NCBI GenBank assembly: GCA_937900135.1
Contig: CALCDJ010000078.1
Span: forward strand, 128,585 to 192,584
Direction: 5' to 3'
Length of the DNA stretch: 64,000 nucleotides
Source: an uncultured Blautia sp.
GTDB taxonomy: Bacteria > Bacillota > Clostridia > Lachnospirales > Lachnospiraceae
The notes beneath the pieces were generated by a model. That model was not told where the DNA came from, searched no databases, and saw only the letters and a program-made list of their open reading frames with translations. The stretch's first letter is position 1. Each line of letters starts with the position of its first letter. Made by a program: the position numbers and the translations under genes. Below are positions 25,461 to 33,273 of this stretch, piece after piece.

Positions 25461-26558
25461 TCACGGGTTCAGCGGTTTTAAATCTTCTGGAACAAAGAGA
25501 CCATCTTTTCGAATCAATTCATCATCGAACCAGATTTCTCCTCCTCCGTACTCTGGCGTCTGCATCAGCACCAGATCCCAGTGGATCTTGGAGCTGTTTC
25601 CATTTGGCGCCTCCTCATAAGAATCTCCTGGAGTCAGATGGATGGAACCGGCCAGTTTTTCATCCACACTGCCATCAAAGGTAGGAACTGTGATAAACGG
25701 ATTGCATCCAAAGGAGAACTCTCCCAGATACCGCGCTCCCTCATCTGTATCCAGTATTTTGTTTAATTCCTTCTCATAATTACAGGTGGCCTTAATAATT
25801 TTTCCGTCCTGGAATTCAAAACGGATTCCCTCAAATGTCTTACTCTGATAAAGAGAAGGTACATTAAATGTAACGTAGCCATTTACTGATTCTCTCACAG
25901 GAGCAGTAAATACTTCCCCATCCGGAATATTCACTCTTGCATCGCACTTGATGGCTGGAATTCCTTTAATAGAGAAGGTAAGATCCGTTCCCTCCGCCAG
26001 AATATGAACCTGATCTGCAGCTTCCATTCGTTTTACCAAGGCATCCATATGATCTGACATGGTCTGATAATCCATGTTGCAAACCTTATAGAAAAAGTCC
26101 TCGTAGGCTTCCTGACTCATGCCCGCCAACTGGGCAATGGCTGCACCTGGATATCGTAGTCCTACCCATCTGGTCTTCTCTACCCGGTAGTTACGCAGTT
26201 CATACATGACTTTGTTCTGAATGTTAATCTTTTCTGCTGGCACATCAGAAAGCTCCGCTGCATTTTCAAAGCCACGAACCACAATACAGCAATCCATTTG
26301 CTTTAACAGTGCAAATTCATTTTCTACCCGAATCTTCATCTGCTCTTCGTTACAATTCATCAGAATTTCTCGTTCCACCTGGGCGATCACGGTCTTAACA
26401 AAGGGATTTCCACCAGCCTTATAAACCTCCTTAACGATTTGCCTGACAATATCTGTTGCGACAGCATCAGTGGTTTCGATCAATACATTATCGCCTGGCT
26501 TAACAGCCACACAGTAATTGACCAGTTTTTCCGCGAATATCTGATTTCTTATATCCAT
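25461..26558 (-). CDS. M29 family metallo-aminopeptidase (AmpS/PepS type)
   Basis: A 365-residue cytoplasmic aminopeptidase of the thermophilic (M29) family, which uses a cocatalytic metal pair. Seen are CVAVKPGDNVLIET at the N-terminus, HILAEGTDLTFSIKG, NIPDGEVFTAPVRESVNG (the glutamate is a usual metal ligand), LGEFSFGCNP and SIHLTPGDSYEEAPNGNSSKIHWD near the end. The ATG at 26558 has AAAGG at 11 bases. A GTG nine bases earlier is too close to that site. The gene follows oppF and should trim peptides brought in by the Opp transporter. Confidence 0.92.
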   Translation of the reverse strand: MDIRNQIFAEKLVNYCVAVKPGDNVLIETTDAVATDIVRQIVKEVYKAGGNPFVKTVIAQVEREILMNCNEEQMKIRVENEFALLKQMDCCIVVRGFENAAELSDVPAEKINIQNKVMYELRNYRVEKTRWVGLRYPGAAIAQLAGMSQEAYEDFFYKVCNMDYQTMSDHMDALVKRMEAADQVHILAEGTDLTFSIKGIPAIKCDARVNIPDGEVFTAPVRESVNGYVTFNVPSLYQSKTFEGIRFEFQDGKIIKATCNYEKELNKILDTDEGARYLGEFSFGCNPFITVPTFDGSVDEKLAGSIHLTPGDSYEEAPNGNSSKIHWDLVLMQTPEYGGGEIWFDDELIRKDGLFVPEDLKPLNP

Positions 26559-26591
26559 AGTTGTCACGTCCTTTCTGCAAATTATGAAGGT

Positions 26592-27584
26592 CTATTTATT
26601 AAGCAAGTGGCATGCACAAAAGTGTCCAGGTGCCACTTCCTTAAGTTCTGGATCTGCTTCTGCACAGATAGGTTTTGCATACTTACATCTGGTACGGAAA
26701 TGACAGCCGGTTGGTGGATTCAAAGGAGATGGCACATCCCCAGACAACGGCTCACGTACAAGATTCTTGGTAATGCGAGGATCTGGAATTGGAATCGAAG
26801 ATAACAGCGCCTGTGAATAAGGATGCTGCGGATGCTGGTAAAGCTCCTCGCTGCTGGCAACCTCCACCAGTTTTCCCAGATACATCACACCAATACGATT
26901 GGAAATATGCTTTACCATAGACAAATCATGAGCAATAAAAAGATAGGTAAAATTCATCTCATTCTGAAGATCCTCAAGCATATTCACTACCTGGGCCTGA
27001 ATGGAAACGTCCAGGGCAGAAATAGGTTCATCACATATAATAAACTCCGGCTGAACTGCCAGTGCCCTTGCAATACCGATTCTCTGACGCTGGCCTCCGG
27101 AAAACTCATGGGCATACCGGCTGGCATATTCCGGCTTCAAACCTACACGATGCAAAAGTTCCTGGATGATTTCCTGACGTTCTGCCTTTCCTGTCTCAGG
27201 TCTGTGAACCCCAAGTGGCTCAGACAGAATATCTGCGACTGTCATACGGGCATCCAGGGATGCATAAGGGTCCTGAAAAATCATCTGTATCTTTTTTCGG
27301 TAAGGCAGCATTTCCTTTTCACTAAGGCGGCTGATGTCCACACCATCATATTCAATGGAACCAGAAGTTACGTCATACAGCCGGATCAGCGTACGTCCAG
27401 TGGTGGACTTTCCACAACCGGACTCCCCTACCAGGCCAAAGGTTTCCCCTCTGCGAATGTAGAAGCTGATATCATCCACGGCTTTCACGTAGCTTGTGGA
27501 TTTCTTAAAAATACCCTTGACCACAGGAAAATACTTTTTTAAATGCTTAACATCCAACAGGATATCATTTTTTGAATCAGCCAT
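26592..27584 (-). CDS. oppF: Oligopeptide ABC transporter ATP-binding protein OppF
   Basis: A 330-residue ATPase of the Opp/Dpp importer. The Walker A motif [14 protein letters not shown] lies near residues 52-65, the signature [15 protein letters not shown] and Walker [13 protein letters not shown] follow, then the switch histidine in [11 protein letters not shown]. The C-terminal extension holds the cysteine pattern [15 protein letters not shown], common in OppD/OppF and possibly binding an Fe-S cluster. Its start lies three bases after the oppD stop. Confidence 0.95.
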   Translation of the reverse strand: MADSKNDILLDVKHLKKYFPVVKGIFKKSTSYVKAVDDISFYIRRGETFGLVGESGCGKSTTGRTLIRLYDVTSGSIEYDGVDISRLSEKEMLPYRKKIQMIFQDPYASLDARMTVADILSEPLGVHRPETGKAERQEIIQELLHRVGLKPEYASRYAHEFSGGQRQRIGIARALAVQPEFIICDEPISALDVSIQAQVVNMLEDLQNEMNFTYLFIAHDLSMVKHISNRIGVMYLGKLVEVASSEELYQHPQHPYSQALLSSIPIPDPRITKNLVREPLSGDVPSPLNPPTGCHFRTRCKYAKPICAEADPELKEVAPGHFCACHLLNK

Positions 27585-27587
27585 TTT

Positions 27588-28592
27588 CTACTCTCCCCCC
27601 TTGTTTTTCAGCATTTTCTGAACGGTCGGATTCTGGAGCCAGCAGGCACACCGATGACCGGTCTCTGTTTCAAAATATCCTGGTTCCTTGTCCACACACA
27701 GCTGCATGGCCTTACTGCACCGATAGCAGAATGGACATCCGGCAGGCGGATTCAGAAGGTCCGGAGGAGAACCCGGAATAGGAATCAGACGTTTTTTACT
27801 TTCGCTCATAGATGGAACAGAATTTAACAAACCTTTTGTATACGGATGCAAAGGCTCGTGAAAAATCTCATCCACGGTACCCTCTTCCATAATCTTCCCG
27901 CCATACATGACAATTACCCTGTCACACAGCTCCGATACAACGCCCAGATCATGAGTTACCAAAATAATGGTGGTTCCTTCCTTTTTCTGAATTTCACTTA
28001 ACAGTTTCAGAATCTGAAGCTGAATGGTAACATCCAGCGCTGTGGTAGGTTCGTCTGCAATCAGAAGCTCCGGATGACAGGCCAGAGCCATAGCAATCAT
28101 CACACGCTGACGCATACCGCCGGAAAATTCATGAGGATAATTATTGATTCTGGCTTCCGGAGAAGGAATTCCAACCAGCTTTAAAAGCTCAATAGCACGC
28201 TGCTTCGCCTCTGCTTTTGAAACCTTTTCATGGTAGCAGATAGACTCCATAATCTGGTTGCCGATTCGAAAGACCGGATTTAAAAAGGACATGGGGTCCT
28301 GAAAAACCATGGCAATTCTCTGTCCACGGATATTTAGCATCTGTTTTTCTGTTTTGTTCAAAATCTCCTCTCCGTCAAACACCACAGAACCGCCCTTAAT
28401 CTTACCGGGATGCTCAATCAGACGCATTACAGACTTAAGGCTCACACTTTTTCCAGAACCAGATTCCCCTACGATACCCAATGTCTTCCCTTTTTCTACC
28501 TGGAAGCTGATATCTCTCACAGCCTTGACTTCGCCTGCATGGGTATAAAAGGAAGTTTCAAGGTGATCTACCTTTAAAATTTTTTCACACAT
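27588..28592 (-). CDS. oppD: Oligopeptide ABC transporter ATP-binding protein OppD
   Basis: A 334-residue ATPase partner of OppF. It has Walker A GESGSGKSVSLKSV, signature FSGGMRQRVMIAMAL, Walker B LLIADEPTTALD and the switch region ILVTHDLGVV. The C-terminal cysteine cluster GCPFCYRCSKAMQLC is present. The ATG at 28592 with AAGGAGG upstream is preferred over an in-frame start at 28634 inside the oppC end. Confidence 0.95.
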   Translation of the reverse strand: MCEKILKVDHLETSFYTHAGEVKAVRDISFQVEKGKTLGIVGESGSGKSVSLKSVMRLIEHPGKIKGGSVVFDGEEILNKTEKQMLNIRGQRIAMVFQDPMSFLNPVFRIGNQIMESICYHEKVSKAEAKQRAIELLKLVGIPSPEARINNYPHEFSGGMRQRVMIAMALACHPELLIADEPTTALDVTIQLQILKLLSEIQKKEGTTIILVTHDLGVVSELCDRVIVMYGGKIMEEGTVDEIFHEPLHPYTKGLLNSVPSMSESKKRLIPIPGSPPDLLNPPAGCPFCYRCSKAMQLCVDKEPGYFETETGHRCACWLQNPTVQKMLKNKGGE

Positions 28593-28605
28593 ATTTTCAA
28601 CCTCC

Positions 28606-29835
28606 TTACTTTCTGAGTTTTGGGTCCAGTGCATCTCTTAAACCATCGCCTACAAAGTTAAAGGCCAGAACGGTCAGGCAGATAAAAAGAGATGGAAAAA
28701 ACAGCTGGTACGGGTAAGCACGGAGACTTCCCAGAGCATCGCTGGCCAAAGTTCCCCATGACGCTGCCGGTGCAGAAACACCAAGTCCGATAAAGGACAG
28801 GAAGGATTCTGTAAATATGGCACTTGGAATGCTCATAGTCATGGTAATGATAATGGAACCCATCGCATTGGGAATCAGATGCCGTCTCATAATTTTTCCT
28901 CTGGAAACGCCTATCGTCTTAGCAGCCAGTACATATTCCTGGTTACGGATGGTCATCACCTGTCCACGAACCTGGCGCGCCATATCTACCCAATAGACGG
29001 AACCAAGAGCGATCATAATCGTTTTCAGTCCAGAGCCCATAATCACCATCAAAAGCACCACATATAATGTCAGCGGCACGGTGCTGATAATATCTACAAT
29101 ACGCATCATAATATTATCCACACGTCCCCCCAGATAACCGGCAATACCACCGTAGGTAACACCAATAAAAAACTGTACAACAGAAGCAATCAGTGCCACC
29201 AGGAGAGAAATTCTGGCTCCATACATGACACGGGCAAACATGTCACGGCCCAGATAATCGGTTCCGAACCAATGCTCTTTATTAAAAAGCTTCACGGAAT
29301 GATCCAGAGGGATTTTTTCCCTGTCAACTGTAAGAATAATTCTTTCCAGTTCTTTTGCTTTTTCAAATTTTCCTTTTTTCTCCAGTGCTGCTGCCTTTAC
29401 TGCACCTTTGTAATCCAGCTTTACCTTTTTTCCCTCAAGCTCATATTCACGGTAACGCTGCCCCTTATTCTCCTTTGAAGGTTTTAAACGCTGGAGGATT
29501 CTTCCATCCTTTGTTACTTCATATAAGGTGTATTCCTTATGGATATAAATGTAATTTTCTGTACCAATATCGTAACAGGTCAACCTTGGACCGATGTTGC
29601 TCATAGACAGTTCCTGTGTGCTGTAATCTTTTCCAGCGATTGCCTGGCCAAAAATTGCCAGAAACAGAATTACCGCAATAATTACCAGCCCCAGAATCGA
29701 CAGCTTATTCTTTTTCAGTCTTCTCCATACGTCCTGCAGATAAGTCATGCTCGGACCGCTGACCTCCTGTGCATCTTCCTCACTGAAATGGACAGGATTT
29801 AGCATTTCTTCTGTAATTTTCATATTCTCATCCAA
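28606..29835 (-). CDS. oppC: Oligopeptide ABC transporter permease OppC with a large extra loop
   Basis: A 409-residue permease, roughly 100 residues longer than common OppC proteins. After the first membrane segment (about residues 46-67) there is an extended hydrophilic region to about residue 185 (NYIYIHKEYTLYEVTKDGR, then a Lys/Glu-rich stretch). The normal sequence then resumes with HWFGTDYLGRDMFARVMYGA and five more membrane segments. The cytoplasmic EAA-type loop is EYVLAAKTIGVSRGKIMRRH. The loop would face outside, near the binding protein. The start codon is TTG with AAGGAGG eight bases upstream. An ATG at 29823 has no suitable site. Confidence 0.92.
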   Translation of the reverse strand: MDENMKITEEMLNPVHFSEEDAQEVSGPSMTYLQDVWRRLKKNKLSILGLVIIAVILFLAIFGQAIAGKDYSTQELSMSNIGPRLTCYDIGTENYIYIHKEYTLYEVTKDGRILQRLKPSKENKGQRYREYELEGKKVKLDYKGAVKAAALEKKGKFEKAKELERIILTVDREKIPLDHSVKLFNKEHWFGTDYLGRDMFARVMYGARISLLVALIASVVQFFIGVTYGGIAGYLGGRVDNIMMRIVDIISTVPLTLYVVLLMVIMGSGLKTIMIALGSVYWVDMARQVRGQVMTIRNQEYVLAAKTIGVSRGKIMRRHLIPNAMGSIIITMTMSIPSAIFTESFLSFIGLGVSAPAASWGTLASDALGSLRAYPYQLFFPSLFICLTVLAFNFVGDGLRDALDPKLRK

Positions 29836-29848
29836 AACAGGTTCCTCC

Positions 29849-30766
29849 TTACTCGTACTTGATTCTCGGGTCCAGAACCGCGTAGAAGATATCCACTAGC
29901 AGGATCATCACTGCCGCCATTGCAGCGTAATAAAATGTAGTTCCCATAATCACCGTATAGTCACGGTTATTGATTGCCTCCACGAAAAACTTGCCCAGAC
30001 CAGGAATGGCAAAAATCTTCTCTGTTACAAAAGAACCAGACATCAGACCTGCAGTCATAGGTCCAATATAAGTAACAACCGGAATCATGGCATTTTTCAG
30101 CGCATGCTTAAAAATAACTGTCCGCCTCGGCAACCCCTTTGCTTTGGCCGTCAGAATATAATCCTGATTCATGACATCTAACATACTGGATCTGGTCAGC
30201 CGCATAACGAAAGCCGTGGAAAAAGATGCCAGGGCAATGCATGGGCCTATGTAATGTTTCCAGGTTCCAAAACCATATGCCGGAATCCAGCCAAGCTTGG
30301 AGCTAAATATATACAGCATCACCGATCCCATAACAAAGGTGGGAACCGCTATGCCAATGGTGGTAAAGATTGTCGCCAGATAATCTGGCCATTTCCCTCG
30401 ATTCAGCACCGCAACAATTCCAAGAGGTACACCAATGATCAGAACCAACACAACGGTAACTCCGGCAATTTTGGCAGAAACAGGAAATCCATCTGCAATC
30501 ATGTCCTCCACATTCACGCCCACTTTTTTAAAGGACGGACCAATGTCAAATGTAAAGACACCAACCATATAGTCCACATATTGCTTTAGGATTGGATCGT
30601 TCTGGTGGTATTTTTCGTTCAGAGCCTCCAGAACAGGTTCCGGCAGTGCTCTCTCTCCTGTAAATGGTCCACCTGGAACAGCTTTCATCATAAAAAAAGT
30701 CAGTGTACACACAACTAACAATGTGGCAAAAATACTCATAATACGCTTTAGTACATACTTTATCAT
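29849..30766 (-). CDS. oppB: Oligopeptide ABC transporter permease OppB
   Basis: A 305-residue permease and the first gene of the operon. It starts MIKYVLKRIMSIFATLLVVC, has the periplasmic-type loop after the first segment, MRLTRSSMLDVMNQDYILTAKAKG (EAA loop) and VTEKIFAIPGLGKFFVEAI. The ATG at 30766 has GGGAGGAG 12 bases upstream. A TTG four codons earlier would sit directly on that site. It is preceded by a long leader of about 310 bases. Confidence 0.94.
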   Translation of the reverse strand: MIKYVLKRIMSIFATLLVVCTLTFFMMKAVPGGPFTGERALPEPVLEALNEKYHQNDPILKQYVDYMVGVFTFDIGPSFKKVGVNVEDMIADGFPVSAKIAGVTVVLVLIIGVPLGIVAVLNRGKWPDYLATIFTTIGIAVPTFVMGSVMLYIFSSKLGWIPAYGFGTWKHYIGPCIALASFSTAFVMRLTRSSMLDVMNQDYILTAKAKGLPRRTVIFKHALKNAMIPVVTYIGPMTAGLMSGSFVTEKIFAIPGLGKFFVEAINNRDYTVIMGTTFYYAAMAAVMILLVDIFYAVLDPRIKYE

Positions 30767-31078
30767 AGGTCTCTTCAACTCCTCCCTAATCAGTCAGATT
30801 TTTGTTTTTGATTCAGATTTTCATCTTTTCTCCATACTTTTCTGGAACCTTTTCCCTGGTGCTGCGTATTTCTTACATCAATCCTCCTTTTTCTGTTATT
30901 TGTATAAAAAAGAGACAAGGCAAACAAATACCATATGGCATTCCCGTCCTTGTCTCTTCTCTGTCTTTTTCCCCGAAAGATTCCCAGTCCAGAAATCATC
31001 CTCCTTCGTGATATGCTCTCTCGAACCTTTCACAAAATCTTCTATTCAGTTTACTTGTGTAACGTTTCGTTTTCCTTT
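30767..31078 (-). promoter_or_regulatory. Long untranslated leader of the opp operon
   Basis: From the predicted start near 31078 the leader runs about 310 bases to oppB. It contains two Shine-Dalgarno-like stretches besides the oppB one. One is AAGGAGG, touching an ATG at 30999 that opens a 69-codon frame of odd, very basic composition. The other is AAAAGGAGG at about 30886, followed four bases later by ATG TAA, a start-stop pair. I see no convincing coding gene here. It may hold a regulatory RNA of unknown type. The AT-rich stretch 31114-31327 upstream shows nothing I can name. Confidence 0.4.
30905..30958 (-). terminator. Terminator-like hairpin within the opp operon leader
   Basis: On the minus strand an 11-bp perfect stem joins 30948-30958 (AAGAGACAAGG) and 30910-30920 (CCTTGTCTCTT). 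A T-run follows and the loop holds a second self-complementary stretch around ATGCCATATGGTAT. It lies about 140 bases upstream of oppB and about 120 bases after the likely start of transcription, so it should stop part of the transcripts. No known riboswitch pattern or T-box is visible next to it. Confidence 0.65.
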
Positions 31079-31084
31079 TTTCTC

Positions 31085-31113
31085 AATATATCATAACCAT
31101 TGACGGTTGTCCA
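31085..31113 (-). promoter_or_regulatory. Promoter of the opp operon
   Basis: TGGACA (31108-31113) and TATATT (31085-31090) are spaced 17 bases apart on the minus strand. Confidence 0.6.
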
Positions 31114-31327
31114 CTGTTTTTTTGTTTAATATATGCATTTTTCTAGTTAAATCTGCATTTTAATTGTTCATTTTTATATCTTTCAGGAGATTTCTCTCAA
31201 TTTTTTCAATAAAACGTTTCTATTTTTCTTTGAAATACATCGTTTTTTATACATTTTTCATCTGATGCATGTCTGTTTTTTGTCAACCATTCATCATAAA
31301 TAAAAAAGCGCCAACTGTATTTTCATA

Positions 31328-31374
31328 CAAAAAGAGAGCCAGCTGATAAATTAAAATCTTCTGGCTCTCTTTTT
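31328..31374 (-). terminator. Terminator of the flavodoxin-ferredoxin gene
   Basis: AGAGAGCCAG pairs with CTGGCTCTCT (31361-31370 with 31333-31342), followed by a T-run on the minus strand, five bases after the stop of the gene at 31379. Confidence 0.8.
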
Positions 31375-31378
31375 CTCC

Positions 31379-32122
31379 TTATTCGCAATAATACCGTACT
31401 TTTCCAACGCTCTTTTTTCCATATTCAATGGCTTCCCTGGGGCAGCAACAGATACAGGCCATACAGTGGGTACAGTTCTTTCCCCAGACAGGCTTTCCCT
31501 CTTTGATCTGAATATTATTCAGAGGACAAAGCTGTTCGCATTTCCCACAACCCACGCAGGAATCCTTTACAAAAAACGCATCTGCCTTTACAAACAGAGG
31601 ATAAAATATTTTATTTACCGTCCCGCTTAACACCCCGTCTGCCAGATGATGCTTTGGTTCTGGAAATTTTTCCCCGGCTCCAATACATTGGATTGCCATT
31701 TTTATCACCGGATCGGCTTCTTCTATGATGCGTTTTGACTCTTTTGGTTCCGGAACCGGAAACATGGCAATATAGTTTTCCGGCATGGTAATCTGCAGGG
31801 TTCCCATATATTCCCAGCCCTTTTGCATACATAATTTCTGGTTATAGAAATCTGCCTTTCCAATGGAATCCCCACAGTTCATGACAAACCACACGCGGTT
31901 CACACCTGTAAAAACATTCTTTAAGATCCAGTCTTTGACCAACTTTGGAATCCTCCAGGCATAGGTAGGGGTAACAAAAATCAAATTCCCATGGACTTTG
32001 ATCTCTCCGGTTTCTCCGGCCTTGATTTTCTCATTGATGCAAAAAAGTTCTTCTCCGGTTTCTGCCGAAATCTTCTTTGCAAGATATCTGCTGTTTCCCG
32101 TTCCTGTAAAATATAAAATCAT
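31379..32122 (-). CDS. EFR1-family flavodoxin-ferredoxin fusion
   Basis: A 247-residue protein. The N-terminal flavodoxin-like domain (about 1-170) starts ILYFTGTGNSRYLAKK, the FMN phosphate loop. The C-terminal part has two [4Fe-4S] motifs, CVGCGKCEQLCPLNN and CTHCMACICCCP. NCBI calls such proteins EFR1 family ferrodoxins. They are common in anaerobic Clostridia and are presumed electron carriers. No redox partner gene lies beside it except the nitroreductase gene on the other strand. Confidence 0.9.
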   Translation of the reverse strand: MILYFTGTGNSRYLAKKISAETGEELFCINEKIKAGETGEIKVHGNLIFVTPTYAWRIPKLVKDWILKNVFTGVNRVWFVMNCGDSIGKADFYNQKLCMQKGWEYMGTLQITMPENYIAMFPVPEPKESKRIIEEADPVIKMAIQCIGAGEKFPEPKHHLADGVLSGTVNKIFYPLFVKADAFFVKDSCVGCGKCEQLCPLNNIQIKEGKPVWGKNCTHCMACICCCPREAIEYGKKSVGKVRYYCE

Positions 32123-32277
32123 AGGCGTTCCTCCTTGTTTTTCCAGTGTCCTATCTTCTCAAAGCATTTTACCACATTTTTCGCAATCTGTTCACCCTGG
32201 ATAAAATCTTTTTTCGGGACGCTCTGGCGTTCTTCCTAAAATTCCCTTATAATAGAGGAACAAGGGAGAAATTATAT

Positions 32278-32391
32278 ATGGAAAAAATCATCCGCCTTCG
32301 GGAACTCTACAACCTTCATATGAAGGTTGAAAGATATGTTTCTGATGAAGCCGGAATCCCAGAGCAGGACGTTTCCTTTATCAAAGAATAA
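32278..32391 (+). CDS. Possible 37-residue small protein
   Basis: An ATG at 32278 follows GGGAG at nine bases and a TATAAT box at 32248-32253, and opens a 37-codon frame. The product is charged and amphipathic (it begins MEKIIRLRELYNLHMKVER and ends DVSFIKE) and probably helical. It ends 22 bases before the nitroreductase start, so the two would share a transcript. I do not recognise a family. It could be a real small protein or only part of the leader. Confidence 0.45.
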   Translation: MEKIIRLRELYNLHMKVERYVSDEAGIPEQDVSFIKE

Positions 32392-32413
32392 TCCAAAAAC
32401 AAAGGAGAAAAAT

Positions 32414-33142
32414 ATGAACGAAATCTTACAGAGCTTATATCATCGCAAATCCATGCGTGTATATGAGGACAGACCCATACCAGATGAAATGAAACAAGCC
32501 ATTTTAACCGCTGCTTTTCAGGCTCCCAGCGCCGGATGCCAGCAGTTATATACCATTCTTAATATCACCGATCCAGAACTGAAGCAGGCTCTTTCTGAAA
32601 CCTGTGACCATCAGCCCTTTATTGCCAAAGCGCCTCTGGTTCTGGTGTTCTGTGCCGACTGCAAAAAATGGTACGACACCTATCTGGAAGCCGGTTGTAC
32701 CCCCAGAGCGCCTGGCGTAGGCGATCTGATGCTGGCAGTGACTGACACAGCCATTGCCGCCCAAAATGCTGTAACTGCCGCCGAAAGTTTTGGCATTGGT
32801 TCCTGTTATATTGGAGATATCATGGAAAACTGTGAAGAACAACGCAGACTGTTACAGCTCCCGGATTATGTATTTCCAGCGGCCATGGTGGTATTTGGCT
32901 GGCCTACCCAGCAGCAGAAAAACCGCCCCAAGCCTCAGCGGTTTGAACAGGAGCATCTGGTTCATGAAAATACCTACCGTTCCATGGACGGTGAGGAGCT
33001 TCGCAAAATGTTCACCGGCCGGTGCGGTCATTCTTCCTTTGAAGACTGGACAGAAGCCTTCTGCAATCGGAAATATAATTCTGACTTTTCCAGGGAAATG
33101 ACCCGCTCCGTAGCCGAATATCTGAAACAGTTTGAACGCTGA
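32414..33142 (+). CDS. Nitroreductase family protein (NfsA-like)
   Basis: A 242-residue FMN-dependent oxidoreductase. The phosphate-binding start SLYHRKSMRVYEDRPIP, FQAPSAGCQQLY and GIGSCYIGDI are typical, as is the late FGWPTQQQKNRPKPQRF. The final 50 residues include MFTGRCGHSSFEDW. The substrate is unknown; the family reduces nitro compounds, quinones and flavins. The ATG at 32414 has AAAGGAG upstream. A longer frame from 32327 overlaps the small ORF in another frame. Confidence 0.88.
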   Translation: MNEILQSLYHRKSMRVYEDRPIPDEMKQAILTAAFQAPSAGCQQLYTILNITDPELKQALSETCDHQPFIAKAPLVLVFCADCKKWYDTYLEAGCTPRAPGVGDLMLAVTDTAIAAQNAVTAAESFGIGSCYIGDIMENCEEQRRLLQLPDYVFPAAMVVFGWPTQQQKNRPKPQRFEQEHLVHENTYRSMDGEELRKMFTGRCGHSSFEDWTEAFCNRKYNSDFSREMTRSVAEYLKQFER

Positions 33143-33164
33143 TCCTTTTTTTGGGATACACCAT

Positions 33165-33193
33165 TTGCTTTTTTCAGTTCTTTATGTTATGAT
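33165..33193 (+). promoter_or_regulatory. Promoter of the second MATE transporter gene
   Basis: TTGCTT (33165-33170) and TATGAT (33188-33193) are 17 bases apart. Transcription would begin near 33200, upstream of the hairpin described next. Confidence 0.65.
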
Positions 33194-33215
33194 ACTTCCA
33201 TCGGTTTGAAACGCA

Positions 33216-33251
33216 CCCGTACACAAAGGCTATTTGTGTGCGGGATTTTTT
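33216..33251 (+). terminator. Terminator/attenuator in the leader of the second MATE gene
   Basis: A 12-bp stem (33216-33227 with 33233-33244, one G-T pair, five-base loop) is followed by seven T residues and lies only 12 bases before the GGAGG site of the MATE gene. It could end the nitroreductase transcript. Because a promoter lies just upstream of it, it should also stop transcripts of the MATE gene itself. Confidence 0.8.
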
Positions 33252-33273
33252 TGTTTTACCTGGAGGATTTATG

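Noticed and set aside
30790..30999. 69-codon frame in the opp leader
   Set aside because: Its ATG touches the Shine-Dalgarno stretch, the composition is very basic and unnatural, and it runs through the terminator hairpin.
31021..31080. Catabolite repression (cre) site near AACGTTACA in the opp control region
   Set aside because: The match to the cre consensus is off by one base in spacing on either strand.
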